From Paulownia fortunei (Eukaryota > Streptophyta > Magnoliopsida > Lamiales > Paulowniaceae), in the NCBI GenBank assembly GCA_019321725.1, contig CM033107.1:20451445-20515444 (forward strand): 64,000 nucleotides of DNA, read 5' to 3'. Position 1 is the first letter of the stretch. Every line of letters begins with the position of its first letter. The notes beneath the pieces were generated by a model. That model was given only the letters and a program-made list of their open reading frames with translations. It was not told the origin of the DNA and did no database searches. The position numbers were made by a program, and so were the translations under genes. Below are positions 51,901-63,576 of the stretch, one piece after another.

Positions 51901-53593
51901 ACTTGTAATGCTCCATATATGCAAAGCAGTAAGTTTTCCATATCCGTAGAACCTAATCATTAGCATCGTGAAATCAGTTATGTGCAAAGAACTTCGTAGA
52001 AATCTGGACATGAGGCAAGGTTATTACCAAGCATGGTAGCAAAATACAGTAACTAAGAAAAACTTTGTTCTCTTCAGTAGAAATAAAATAACTACTGCAA
52101 TCCACTAGGACCATGAAGAACCTATAAGAAATTGAAAAGACTAACAACAGACACTTAACCGAGGATGTTTAATCATTAGACATGCTACAGTCAACACAAA
52201 GGCAAGTTCTTTGTGTGTTGTGATCTATGTATTCCAAAAATTGTACACTCAGTATAAAGCATACAAGCAACATGCACCTGAAATATTATTCCTCCCAGAT
52301 TATCAATTTTAAGACTCAACTACGAATATTTCTAAAAGAGGTTAATTGATGGAGAAAAGAGCTATAAATGCTTTTGAAACTAACCTTCTTATTACCAGGT
52401 AACTAATGGTTATTTAACATAATACAGATTATAAGTTCAAATGACCAATTTTGTTAACAGCCTTTGAATACTACTTACAAATGCATTTTCACACAGACAT
52501 ATATTTGTAAACTTTGTGGTAGATAGCAAAAAATAATCAATCATAATTAATATCCGATCAACCATAAACCATCTCCTCTCATCAATTAGAGAACTCAAGC
52601 AAGAAGAAATAACCTTATAGGGAAAACAGAAAGGACAAAACGGAATGCCACCTTCAAACTCTTTTGATCTGGGTATGATATGCCATAAACTCTTTGCAAG
52701 CCTTCACGGTCTTTATTTCCACGCCAATAGGCAGATGAAGCCTAATTTCCAAAAAAAAAGAAAAAAGAAATAAAATTTTCCATGCATAAGTGCATATATT
52801 TATTTGCAATAGTAGATATTACCTTCAAACAACTAAATGCTTTGGCAAAAGATGTATTAGGTATGTGGGGTCCACGACACAAATCAACCAAAGGACCACA
52901 TCTATATACTGTGATAGTTTTATCCTCAGGTAAATCTTTAATAATTTCAACCTGATAAAAAACAGGAAGAAGATACAAAAAACAAGTGATAGAGATATCA
53001 ATAAAAGAAATGGTATACATATCGCTTTGTATTGAAGACTACGGTATTTAGGTAAGTAATTAAAATTCAACTTAATATTGACCTTAAATTGATTATCCGA
53101 AAACATGTCAAGAGCCTGTTCCCTTGTAACCTCAATGCGCTCAAAAGGTTGTCTTTCCTACATAATAGTAAACAGAACACCTAAAATAGCTTGAAGCAAA
53201 GGTGAAACTTGTAAATTAATAATGAATACCAACACACACTCACAAACACATGGAGAACTGGCATTATACAGACATAATCATAAATCCCAAATATTCAAAA
53301 ATCAAAGCGACTTAAATCTTGCAGCAACAGCACATAATTCACAACATGTAAACCATGTAGGCAAGAATATTTAACATCAAATTTCAAAGAACAAAAGGAG
53401 GCATACATCAACTGCTTTCTTTGCTGCCACTTCTATCTGTTTAAAGTGATCTTCATTCAATCCAAGATCACCATAAAAAGCATCATAATAAAATCCCTGC
53501 AACCAACACAGCCAATTCAACATAAGTCGCTCATTCACCACACACACACACACCCAAAAAAAAATTAAAATCATACATTTAAAAAAAAAAAAA

Positions 53594-53628
<35 letters not shown>

Positions 53629-54304
53629 ATATTCACCTCCATCTCCCCTCTCTTTGTGCACGGTCCAATGCATAATCGGCACCCATAAGTCTGCTCCAAT
53701 GACTACTTATACAAATATTATCCAACAATCAATGATCATCCAATTCAAACATAATGGCATATCACGTTCAAAAGAGATGACAAAAACATCAATGGAATTT
53801 CATAATCATACCTCGCCGAGAATGTGTGCACTTGAATGCCAGAAAGTATCACGGCCTTCAATACTGTCGAATGTAAATAGTTCGAGCTTGCAATCGCCTT
53901 CCAATGGCCGGTTCATATCCCATAAGACACCATTGACTTTCGCAATCAGCGCATTCGACGCCAGGGTCTTTGAAATCTGCTTCGCAACGTCAAATGGCGT
54001 AGTGTTCCATTTGTTTCCGTCCACTTTGCCATCCGGCAAAGTAATCCTAAATTTTCACAGAAAAAGGTTAAAATTAAATAATAAAATTCATAGAAAAAAG
54101 ACGACGAAAATTCGGTGGCGGAGATTACTTGATTTCGTCGGGAGAAAGTGAGAGGCGGTTGAGGCATTGTTGGTTTTGGATGGACTGAAAGAGTGAAATG
54201 CGTTTGGGGATGACGGATTGGAGATAGGATTCGTCTTTGTGGTAGGCTGGTGGAGAGAAGTTTGGAATCGTTTTGGTTTTAGGGTCGGAGGCGGAGTCCC
54301 CCAT
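39902..54304 (-). CDS. ThrRS: Threonyl-tRNA synthetase, complete 20-exon gene
   Basis: It charges tRNA-Thr. Exons (minus): 54304-54129, 54046-53812, 53702-53637, 53496-53407, 53157-53083, 52951-52823, 52741-52652, 51838-51750, 51670-51574, 46357-46271, 46184-46100, 45479-45385, 45094-45062, 44978-44892, 44433-44341, 44172-44080, 43316-43095, 41508-41437, 40924-40853, 39997-39902. All phases agree: 693 residues. TGS domain ~59-125; editing domain ~125-290 (HSSAH, then [22 protein letters not shown]); catalytic core ~300-590; anticodon-binding domain to the end. Zinc ligands are Cys391 (MNCPGH), His442 (DDAHIFC) and His568 ([10 protein letters not shown]); their spacings of 51 and 177 equal those I recall for E. 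coli ThrRS (C334, H385, H511). No obvious transit peptide follows ATG 54304, so this model is the cytosolic form; an alternative upstream start for organelles is not excluded. One intron (51573-46358) is enlarged by retrotransposons, yet the frame is preserved. Confidence 0.95.
42290..42700. repeat. Imperfect direct repeat in ThrRS intron 17
   Basis: The segments around 42298-42352 ('acctataaactatgaag...agcccagtc') and 42643-42690 ('acccataacctgtgaa...cagcccagtc') are related, each followed by A-rich runs. They lie between ThrRS exons 17 and 18. Confidence 0.45.
43036..43058 (+). repeat. (GA)n microsatellite
   Basis: About 11 GA units in the ThrRS intron just downstream (minus sense) of exon 17. 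Confidence 0.9.
44456..44710. repeat. Two-copy tandem duplication in ThrRS intron 14
   Basis: Units of about 120-130 bp (44456-44580 and 44581-44710) share 'atccatcagattttac', 'ttggagcatg' and 'accatata', and 'ctctcttccat' pairs with 'ctctgttccat'. A local duplication inside the intron between exons 14 and 15; the frame at 44513-44881 follows it and is not a gene. Confidence 0.65.
45889..45958. repeat. Short direct repeat in ThrRS intron 11
   Basis: 'tattagaggttatccagc' occurs at about 45889 and again about 52 bp later, each followed by an 'attat(t)cag'-like sequence. A two-copy tandem duplication. Confidence 0.6.
46388..46670 (-). repeat. 3' LTR of Copia element 2
   Basis: Left LTR in window coordinates; on the minus strand it starts TGTTAGATTATG right after the polypurine tract and ends in TCTCTCA. 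It matches 51311-51535 with indels, the right copy being shorter. Confidence 0.75.
46671..46690 (-). other. Polypurine tract of Copia 2
   Basis: Read on the minus strand, a CTTGAGGGGGAG tract immediately before TGTTAG, the standard plus-strand priming site of many plant Copia elements. Confidence 0.75.
46805..50960 (-). pseudogene. Copia 2 gag-pol polyprotein, broken
   Basis: Gag at about 50960-50560 ([33 protein letters not shown]). Protease at about 49527-49207 with [13 protein letters not shown]. Integrase remains at about 48840-48216 ([25 protein letters not shown]). Reverse transcriptase at about 48000-47440 ([42 protein letters not shown]); the YVDD region is missing. RNase H at about 47182-46805 ([20 protein letters not shown]). 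Many stops and frameshifts. Gag is interrupted by the nested small element at 49902-50460. Confidence 0.85.
49902..50460 (-). mobile_element. TRIM-like small LTR element nested in Copia 2
   Basis: About 560 bp with two related terminal direct repeats, about 49902-50063 and about 50314-50460. Both contain 'atattgtcc/ttc.c.ctt', 'cttataaacc.atgatca' or 'atttataaattcatgatca', and end 'agactttgtttgtacac.taaca'. The ~250 bp between has no coding region; a stretch near 50285-50312 lines up with a decayed 'ctgataccatgtta' (minus-strand primer-binding site). Flanks (cacat and aacat) hint at a target duplication. Size and layout fit terminal-repeat retrotransposons in miniature, which depend on other elements for movement. 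Confidence 0.65.
51311..51535 (-). repeat. 5' LTR of Copia element 2
   Basis: Right LTR in window coordinates, partner of 46388-46670. It contains a short tandem duplication of 'tgaagaatgagagtgtacaag' and 'tggagaatgagagagtacaag'. The outer end is uncertain by some tens of bases; ThrRS exon 9 begins 39 bp further on. Confidence 0.7.
53598..53625 (+). repeat. (GA)n microsatellite beside ThrRS exon 3
   Basis: About 13 GA units in the intron, 12 bp from the donor of exon 3, next to an A tract. On the transcribed strand it reads as a CT tract. Confidence 0.9.
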
Positions 54305-54709
54305 TGGAGAGAAGAAGCGCCGACGGAGAAAGGACGGCGGTCGGTGGAGGGATATGGGGAGGCGCTACCAGAGAGTAGGGAGAAATTACATGCACGCAGT
54401 GGAGACCTGGCGTTGGAGGGGTTTACTTTCCACAGAGTTTTATGTGAGGCGGGAATCTTCTTAACCTAAAACGACAGCGTTTTTCCTTTGGAAAAACTAT
54501 TAAAGGAAATACTGTATATATTTAGGTAGTTTCTATTTTTGATTTTGTAATTATTTGATTGATACCATAAATAAATCGGAATACTAACTAAATATATACA
54601 ATATTTCCTCTAAAAAAAACCTCATGCTGCTTGGATTTACCTATCACTAATTGGATCCTTAATTAGAAGGGACGTTTACTTATGTTGATGAACTAGGCTA
54701 ACTTATTAA

Positions 54710-55155
54710 GAGGGTGTTTTGGGTAAGTTTATTTAAAAATGTTATAAGTTCTTACAGTATATAAGATATTTTTTAAACTTATAAGATTTTATTTTAAAAA
54801 TAAGTTTTTGAAGAGTTTTGATAAAATAAAATTATGGAACTTATAAAATGTTAGTAATGACAATTTTGTAATAAATATAATCAAAACTAAAGGAGTTTAT
54901 TAAGATTTTAAAAATTAGGAACTCTTTACTTTTTTAAAATTAAATCATAACATTTTATTTTAGGAGATTATAAAGTCTTTTTCTAAAAATTTACCACATA
55001 CTCTAAAACATCTTATAAAAATATTTTAAAAAAGCTTATAAGATGCTAACATTTTATTTTAGGAGCTTGTAAGTTTTTTCATAAAAAATTACCACACACT
55101 ATCAAACACCTTATAAAATATTTTAAAAAATTTATAAACTCACTTAAATATCCTC
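54710..55155. mobile_element. Tourist-like MITE, copy 2
   Basis: 446 bp; left end GAGGGTGTTTTGGGTAAG, right end read in reverse GAGGATATTTAAGTGAG. Flanked by TAA on both sides (54707-54709 and 55156-55158). It shares 'atgttagtaatgacaattt' and 'cttataagattttatttta' with the copy at 1138-1611. Inserted about 400 bp upstream of the ThrRS start codon. Non-coding. Confidence 0.7.
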
Positions 55156-55158
55156 TAA

Positions 55159-58100
55159 ATCCAACCTCATCCCTTCTTTACATACTCAAACGAAGGGCCA
55201 GTACGAATATTTTGGCCAGATGTGGCATACCTAGTCGGAGGTGTGATCAAATAATCGATGACAACAACTCGATTGGATATGATGTTGAAAAGATAAAAAA
55301 AGTCCTCAAAATTCTAGAAAAATTATATTTATGCCCTTCATGCTCAAAATCAAATATGCAATCCTTTTTTTCTCACAGGGTCATACCCTTGTGCCCCAAA
55401 CCCTTCACATCTACTTCCATACTCAAATAAACTATTGAAGTACGAAAAAAAAAGGTGTTGGTGTTGTGGTGGTGGCAATAGTAAGAAACGTAATTTTTAC
55501 TTCTTTCAAAGAAAAAAAAAATCAAACATAGTGTCATCATCTAAACATAACCCTCTGATTTCATTTGGCGTTGAATTTTTGACATAACCCTCCGATTTCT
55601 CTCATCTAGGGTAACATACTCACATTTAGGGAACTGGTTTGGGGAAGATCTCACACAATCCGGGACCCCAAACCTGCCTTATTTACTTATGTTCGAACTT
55701 GAATCTGTCCCATCATATCCTCAAATCTCAAATCTAAGTCCAGAGGGGCTAATCCGACAAACCCACAACTCTTATATGACAAGAAAATACGAAACTATGA
55801 GAAATCCTATGATTAATTGCTGTATAGATTTAAGTAGAAAAGTCATATATGATCAATAATAAAAAATAATAAAGGAAATTAGAAATATTCCTAACAAAAT
55901 GAGAAAAAAGAAGAGGAAACATATAATGCCTAATTCTCTTCTATATAACCAATAATAAGCATCTTAAATGAATATGCATCTAATTAATGTGTATTATCGA
56001 ATTATGGCATACAAATAGCATGATTGCACGAACATGAATAATTATTATTACATACACCAGTTATGCTTTAACATGCAATAGTATATGAAATATGAGATCA
56101 AACTTTTATTTCTTGATTTAACATACTCCTTAATTGCCTTTTTGTAGTGAAGAGCTCGATATCTCAATTAAGGAAGATTGATGTGTTGAATGGCCATAAA
56201 ATGAATTATTCGTATTGCTCCATACTTGTTATATTCTGAAGTGATTATTTACTTAAATATTTACTTTAAATATGTTACATTTGGCTAAAAACTAAAAGTA
56301 TGCAAAATAGTACAATTTGATTGGTTGATTGACTAGGTTGGATGAAATCATTTTAAACTGCATTGCACTTGATTATAACACCAAAGCATCAATTTTTGTC
56401 ATTTCCTTAGCCCATGAATGTGGCTTTTGGTATGAGAAAATACCAAACATGATGCAATCAATCATCATCCTCCACTTACCTCTCTTCCAAATGTCAAAAA
56501 AATTATTTTCATTTATATTTCTTGTGGAAACACTTCAAAAACGACCATCCCTTATTCTCCTAAGTTTCTCCCAAATTTCTACACTCTCATACTCACAAAA
56601 ATTGAATTCAATCCATAGGAATCCATAGAACACAAACTAGAATAAGTTTCCACCCTTTTAAGCTTGAAAATCGTTTGATTTTGAAGTTTAATTCCAACTT
56701 AATCAAGGTATATTCTTTTTCAATGTTTCTTATGATGAATTTGTAGTATTTTGGATGGTTACATGTTTTAGTATATTTTTATATGATTAAAAACTTAAGT
56801 AGGTTACACTTAAAGCTAAAACCAAACTAGTTAAACTAGTTTTTAGCAAAATTGATAGTCTTGTGAAATATGCTTAATTTACTTGTTTATATTGATCTTG
56901 TAATGTTTATATTGTGTTTGGAAGTTCCTATGAATGATTGAAAATAATAACAATTAGTTTACTTAATTAAATGTTACAATCAATTTAAGTTAGAATTGAG
57001 TTTACGTTATGTTAAATTGAATTGTGTGCATGTTTTAGAGACTGTCCTAATAATTATGTTTAAATTATTAGTTATTTAATGGCTGCCCTAATGTTTAATG
57101 TCTTGAATTAGTAGTAAAATATGGAATATGCATTATTTTTAAAATTATGTAATTGATATAAAATTATTTACAAAAGATTGAAAAGTATATATGAACTTTA
57201 ACTAGAATAGACTAAATGATTTATAAAAAGGATATTAAATGGTACATGATTTGATTATATTAGGCCTTTAACACATCCTATCTTCCAAAGAGATTGACCT
57301 TTTCACTTGCCACGAAATGGACTTGAGGTAAGTTGAAACTTTTATTTGTTGTATCACAAGAATCATATAATGTTATCCATGTTTTAATGTGATTGTCATT
57401 ATTTATCAAATGATGTAATGTTTGATGCATTTATGGTTCATGAAGCATGATAATATTAAAAATACAATAAGGTTTTTGAAACGAAACTATGATACTTGAT
57501 TGATTGTCGGGTAGAAAAGGGACGTGGGAGGGACTGGCGGACCCAACAAATGGTAACAAATACTTGAGGTTAAAAAATCGATATAGGAAAGTCACAATGA
57601 ATGAAATAAAATGTGGCTAACACCTGAGGTTCAAAAACCAAGTATGGAAACCCCATATCATTTCTCTTATTGGTCAATCATTATGAACAGGTTACGAAAA
57701 CTACAGTCTATCGTTATTAGTTAGGTACCACACTTTAAGGGCCTTAAATGATGATTTATGAATGAAAGTTATTAAATAGAATAATGCATTTAATAATTTA
57801 TGAGATATGCATATATGCTATTTGTTATTGCATTAATTTCACCTTACTGAGCCTTTAGCTCATTAGGTTTATGTGATGCAGGTGGAAATGTACAGGTTTA
57901 GAAGTTGACTGAGTCTCCAGAATGGCCACACAGAGATTTGTTCATATGCCATACTTTGAGCTGTTTTGTAGCATATTTTGAAAACTCTATTTTATTTTTA
58001 AATAAACCGCTCTGTTATGGTTTTGTAAATAGATGTACTCAGTTTTGATTTATATTTATGTATATGGTGTGTTTAAAACAATTCAAGTTCTTTCTTTTAT

Positions 58101-58616
58101 AGCTAAAAATGAGAACTTTTATTAAAACTATGACTCTAATATTGATAAAAAGTTAACATTTCTTGACTTAACTGTATCAGTTTGTCAAAACTCTGCAATT
58201 AGATTAAGGGGTATTACAAAACATATGATCTAAAAGTCTAATTACTCATGTGGGGTAGTGGGGATGGAGGATTGGAGCATTGCGACCAAAAAAAAGTGAA
58301 AACTCCAATTTTTAGGTATATACTAACTATTTAGATCTGGATTGTTAAAACTTGTAACTCGCCTTGGTTATATAAAAAAAATAAAAAAGAAAAAACTTGA
58401 AACCTATTTAGCCAAACTTATCCCATAATGGAGTGGGTAGGGGTTGAGCCCCAGTTTACCGAATCCATTGCCAAGTCTGCTCACGTTTCAACCTTGTTAT
58501 AAATAGATATGCATCTTGTGTAGATAAAGTAATAAAGTCTTTGGCTTTCTCTCTCAATCGCAACTTCTCTATTCCTAGTAATCTAACTTGAGCTTCACAA
58601 TTTTTGAGTTGTGTCT
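55159..58616. other. Intergenic with probable LTR relics
   Basis: No gene supported; the frames at 55212 and 56329 lack domains. The stretch up to 58218 ends in GGGGTATTACA (58208-58218), like the inverted terminus of many Gypsy (chromovirus) LTRs. It also contains 'cttactgagcctttagctcat' (about 57843) and 'gatgcaggtggaaatgtacag' (about 57877), which recur in such LTRs (from memory). The left end of this putative solo LTR was not found. From about 58420 to 58616 a TATAAATAG box followed by a CT-rich leader looks like part of another Copia LTR into which Copia 3 inserted. Confidence 0.35.
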
Positions 58617-59311
58617 TGTTAGGTTGGTAATCGGATCAAACAGTATATTTGTTTAAATAAGACAATAATAAAATGATAAAATAAATGGAGAGAATAAAAT
58701 GACACAAGTGTTTACGTGGTTCGACTAGTAACAAGCCTACGTCCATGGGTAGGGGTGTGATTCTACTATAATACAAATAACAATTGGGAATTTACAATAA
58801 TTAGAGAAAATATTACCTAATTAATCCCAATAACCAAAAAGAATAATCTCACTCTCCATTCACTGTTTCCCAACTCTCAATTTTCTATCATCTCAAACTT
58901 TTTACAATGTCTCTCAAAATTGTGTCTTTTCAAATGAAGAAATGAGATGTATTTATTGGCAATGAAGAAGCTTCAATTTGGTTGCTCATTCGGTGCCAAC
59001 AAGCTGGTGCAACACTTAAGCATTTGCAAAACATCATGCATGTAATGTAGGTGTTGATATGGCTCATTGTAAATTGAGACCTTCATTCTTAATGAAAAAA
59101 TTGGCAGCAACTTAGCTTTCTTTGGCGCACAGAAAACTACACCTCAATTATGTGGCCCTTTTATTTGTCAAGCAAACTTAATGCTTTCATGCATTACATT
59201 TCAGACACCATGTAATAACAGACACCTACGCAGCCACAAAATTCTCATGAAAAATTTGCTTTCAACTAAAAGAATTTTATCCACCAAGTGCTCATAACAA
59301 AATAGCTAACA
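58617..59311 (-). repeat. 3' LTR of Copia element 3
   Basis: 695 bp, starting TGTTAG and ending CTAACA in window orientation. A purine-rich AATTAGTGGTGGCC (minus strand) borders it on the coding side and would be the polypurine tract. It is the only complete LTR of this element. Confidence 0.75.
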
Positions 59312-59439
59312 AGGCCACCACTAATTATATTTTTGGCCACCAAAATTCAAGGCACACTTTAATAAATCTTCACTTTGGCTTGAATTTTATCCATTTTAAA
59401 ATAGTAGTCTCGTTTCACCTCAACAAAATAGCTTAATTA

Positions 59440-62400
59440 TCGGCAACACTTCAAAAGAGGCTTAGTCAACATATATGTAGGATTCTCATGAGTAGAAATC
59501 TTCTTCACTGAGATACCACCCCGCACAATAATATCACGAACAAAATGATACTTGATATCAATGTGCTTAGTTCTTTAGTGAAATATGTTGTCTTTAGTCA
59601 AATGAATAACACTTTGACTATCATAAAAATCAATGGTCACATCAGAACAAGAAGTAAACTCTCCAAACAAGCCTCTTAGCTAAATTTCTTATTTAATCAC
59701 ATCTGTCACTGCAATATATTCTGTCTCTGTTGTAAATAATGCAACTACAAGTTACAATGAAGCTTTCTAGTTGACTGCACTTCCTCCAAGAATGAATACA
59801 TAGGCTATGAGTGATCTTCTTTCAAGATCGCCTGCATAATTAGAGTCAACGAAACCAACTAAAAAATTGCTACGCCGGCCAAACTCCATCCAAGCTTTTG
59901 AAGTACAATGTAAATATCTCAATTCACTTCACAGCATTCCAGTGTGCTTTTTTCAAGATAAGATGTTTATCTACTAACCACACTAACAACATATGAAATG
60001 TCTGGACATATACAAACCATAGCATACATAATGTTACTAACTGCATTGGAGTAGGGAACTTGAGTTATGTACCTCTTTTCATCATCTGACTTTGGTGATA
60101 AAGAACTGACAATTTGAAATGCACAACTAATGGAATAGATATTGGTTTAGCATTTTCATGCCAAACCTCTCCAAGACTTTCTCAACACAAGTCTTCTGAG
60201 TCAAATATAATTTTCTATAAATTCTATTTTTTCTAATTTCCATGCTAAGGATCTTCTTCGTTGCACCAAGATTTTTCATCTCAAACTCTTTCTTATTGTT
60301 TCTTTAACTCATTAATATCAGACATGTTTTTAGCTGCAATCAACATGTCATCAACATAAAGAAACAAAAAAATAAATGAGTCATCACTAGTCTGATGAAA
60401 TTAGACACAACTATCATAACTGCTCATTAAGTATCCACTATCAATCATAAAAGAATCAAATCTTTGTACCACTATCTCGAAAACTATTTCAAACCATAAA
60501 AGAATTTCTTTAACAGACAAACATGGTCTTCTTTTCCTTCAACAACAAAACCCTCTGGTTGTTACATGTAAATGCAAAAATGCAGTTTTAACATCAAGTT
60601 GTTCCAACTTCAAATCATGCATGGCAACTAAAGCAAGCAAGACATAACTAGATGTATGTTTCACAAATTCTTTGTTGCTCTTCACGAGGTATTTCTTCAA
60701 CAACATCAGACTTCTCTTTTGAAAAAATTTCAGGAATAATAGAATTCTGAGATACCACTTATGGACTAGATACTTCAAGTTCCATCTACTTTGATGTACT
60801 ACTTGTCTCATCTGTATCAGAATAAACTGTAAACTCCTTTCTCAGGATTAGTAAAGCAGATTCATCAAATGTAACATCTCTACTAATAACAAATTTAGGT
60901 AACTGAGGATCATGACACCACAACCTATAACCTTTCACCATAAAAACATAACTAAGAAAAATACATTTTTTTAGCTTTAGGCTCCAACTTTCCTTCACTA
61001 ACATGCATATAAGCAGGATACCTAAAAATCCTTAAATTTAACTAATCAGCGGGTTTACTAGGCCATACATTTTCAAGAGTCTTGAACTCGATCTAGTGGA
61101 TGGTGAGCGATTCACCATAAAACAAGTTGTGGAAACTACTTCAACCTAAAATCTTTGGATAAACCAAGTATTGGGAAGCATATATCGAGCTCTTTCCAAT
61201 AGAGTTCTATTCATGCATTCTACTACGTCATTCTGTTGTGGTATTTTAACTACAGTGCAACGTCTGACAATCCATTCAACTTTGTAAAACCTATTAAAAT
61301 TCCCCCCATAAAATTTTGGACCATTATATGTCTGGAGTCTTTTAATATACTTCCTCGTCTGCTTCTCGATCAAAGTCTTCCATTTCTTGAAAGTATCAAG
61401 AAAATTATTCTTATGCTTTATAAAATATACCCAAACTTTTCTTGAAAAGCCATCAATAAAAGTCAATAAATATCCAGCTCCTCTTTTTGATGGAATTGGT
61501 GATAGGCCCCAAAGATCAAAGTGAATATAATCTAAATAGCATTTAGTTCTATGAATTCTTGTGCCAAAGCTGAGTTCTTTATTTTTCAAACACACAATGC
61601 TCACATAAATCTATTTTTTCAGTATTTTTGCCACAAAGAAGTCCTCGTTTACTCAACAAGGTTAGATATTTTTTGCTCATATGCCCAAGCCTCATATGCC
61701 ATAATTTTGTAACATCAGCGTCTGATATAGACGATGAAGTACATGTTGTAAAACCTATAACCGTGGAGCCTTCTAACACATACAAATTGCCTACCTTTCT
61801 AGCCTTCATAACAATTAGTGCACTTTTACTGACTTTCAGTACTTTACCTTCAGCTGAAAATCTACACCCATTAGCATCAAAGGTGCCTAATAAGATGAGA
61901 TTCTTCTTCAAGTCAGCAATATGCCTTACATCAACCAATATTCTCACTATCCCAGCCCCAATTTAGACACATATGATAGGAACAACCAGTATCCTAATCC
62001 ATTCATCATTCAATCTACCATGATCCTCTGTCATAAAAAAACATTAGTACCATCTCCGTGTTCATCAACACTAGCCTCGCTAGAGTCTTCATTTTTGTCA
62101 TGTGGAACACTTTTCTTTTGCAATCGTTATAATTTTTGCGAACATTCCATAGTTCTTTACTACCCAACACACAAATTTATTTCTGGATTTTAATTTTGAT
62201 CTTGACCTACTTCTACTTGATCCCTTATGTTTGGATCTTCTCCTTGCATATAGATCATGTGTTTGACTATCACTAGATTCCCTAGTGATATTATAATCAA
62301 TCTTTTGTTTTGTTTTCAAAACAAATTTAACATTCTGCAAATAAAGAGTATATTTTCCATACAATATATTTTCTCTAATTTTTGGAAAATTTCAAGAAGA

Positions 62401-63440
62401 TTCATATCACATTCCTTTTGCAAATGCTCTTGAGCAAATGCCTAACTATGTCAAGTTCATGAAAGATGTGATGTTAAGAAAAAAGCGATTGGTGGAGTTT
62501 GAAAACGTGAATCTCACAGAGAAGTGTAGTGCTATTTTACATAAAAAGCTTCCTAAAAAATTGATGGATCCAGGGAGTTTTACTATTCCATATACCATAG
62601 AAAGATCTTTCTTTGATAAAGCATTATGTGATTTTGGAGCAAGCATTAATTTGATGCCACTTTATTTTCAGAAAATTAGGAATTGGAGAAGTTAAGCTAT
62701 CTACGATCACCTTACAATTGGCGGATAGGTCTCTCACCTATCCAAGAGGAGTTGTTGAAGATATATTGGTTAAAGTGGATAAATTCATATTTTCTACAGA
62801 TTTTGTGGTGTTAGATACGGAGGAAGATCAAGAAATTCTTTTTCTTGGTTGACCATTCCTTGCCACCGTGCGTGCTTTGATTGATGTGCAATGCAAAGAA
62901 TTAACTCTAAGAGTTAATGAGGATAAAGTGATGTATCTATATGAAGAGGGTAATTATCATAGTAATAACAAGATCTTCGTCATCAATTATCACATCAATA
63001 TTTCGCAAACCTATAATAATAGGCAAACTCATCAATATGAGAAATGAGAAATGTACATTCACTCATTTGTAGTGAATACAGGCACTGTTTCTTGTGCAGT
63101 TTTGTTCATAAGGGTCTTTTTCAGGTAGAGAGACTCAAATTTATCTCACAACGCCTTTGTGGTCTTCTCGGAGATAACATCGCGCAGAACTTCATTTGCA
63201 AGAGATAACTGGATAACCAAATGTGTCTTCTCATCTATTTCCTCCCACTTATCTTCTATCATATTCAGCGGTTTAATACCTGACAAAGCCTTTTGTAATT
63301 CCGTTCTGAACAAGAATGACACACATCCTTACTTGCTACAATATAAAGTTGATCTTTCAATCAAAATTCTCGACATTAAATTTAGTCGTCGATATCCTGA
63401 CTTAATAGGAAATTATAAAATAAATATACCAACTAATGCT
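59440..63440 (-). pseudogene. Copia 3 gag-pol polyprotein, broken
   Basis: Gag N-part at about 63340-63060 (ALSGIKPLNMIEDKWEEIDE; LANEVLRDVISEKTTKAL). Gag C-part at about 62364-62098 with an Arg/Ser-rich tract and a degenerate zinc knuckle. GAG-pre-integrase at about 61947-61579 (LWHMRLGHMSKKYLTLLSKR). Integrase at about 61604-61146 (IHFDLWGLSPIPSKRGAGYL; FIDGFSRKVWVYFIKHK; PQQNDVVECMNRTLLERAR, with a G-to-D-like change in the usual QQNGVVE). Reverse transcriptase at about 60811-60300 (LEQLDVKTAFLH; YVDD at 60358..60347). RNase H to about 59440 (DIKYHFVRDIIVRGGI). Frameshifts and stops separate the parts. Confidence 0.85.
62380..63048 (+). mobile_element. Ty3/Gypsy gag-protease fragment inside Copia 3
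   Basis: On the plus strand, opposite to the surrounding Copia: IPFANALEQMPNYVKFMKDV, then LTEKCSAILHKKLPKKLMDP, PGSFTIPYTIERSFFDKALC, and FGASINLMPLYF (DFGAS in place of the usual DLGAS/DSGAS of the protease active site). After a frameshift near 62680 it continues with LADRSLTYPRGVVEDILVKV, then FVVLDTEEDQEILFLG. This is the region between gag and reverse transcriptase of Athila/Tat-type Gypsy elements. No LTRs accompany it. It replaces the middle of the Copia gag, so it was inserted or recombined there and then decayed. Confidence 0.85.
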
Positions 63441-63449
63441 CCGATGCCA
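63438..63449 (-). promoter_or_regulatory. Primer-binding site of Copia 3, two-base variant
   Basis: Minus strand TGGCATCGGAGC, 3 bp from the 5' LTR; compare TGGTATCAGAGC in Copia 1. Two mutations in a normally invariant site fit the decayed state of the element. Confidence 0.75.
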
Positions 63450-63452
63450 GTT

Positions 63453-63576
63453 TGTTAGGTTGACACCAAGATCAAATAGTACATTTATTTAAGTAAGACG
63501 ATATTAAAATAATAAAATGAATTGAGAGAATAAAATGACACAAATGTTTATGTGGTTCAACAAGTGACAAGCTTAC
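63453..63576 (-). repeat. 5' LTR of Copia 3, truncated by insertion
   Basis: The first 124 bp match the start of the 695-bp 3' LTR and stop after 'gacaagcttac'. There the left LTR continues 'gtccatgg', but here a new TGTTAG terminus starts. Confidence 0.75.

Larger units (their letters stand above)
58617..63576 (-). mobile_element. Degenerate Copia retrotransposon 3, nested and interrupted
   Basis: Left (3') LTR 58617-59311; right (5') LTR 63453-63576, truncated by another insertion. The LTRs share 'tgttaggttg', 'gagagaataaaatgacaca' and 'gtggttc.ac.agt.acaagc'. Minus-strand primer-binding site TGGCATCGGAGC (63449..63438), a two-base variant of TGGTATCAGAGC, lies 3 bp inside the 5' LTR. Minus-strand order: gag, (Gypsy fragment), gag tail, protease remnant, integrase, reverse transcriptase, RNase H. 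It is broken throughout. Confidence 0.88.

Noticed and set aside
53654..54151. 165-codon plus-strand frame opposite ThrRS exons 1-3
   Set aside because: Antisense to well-supported exons; its length is a consequence of codon composition in the real gene.
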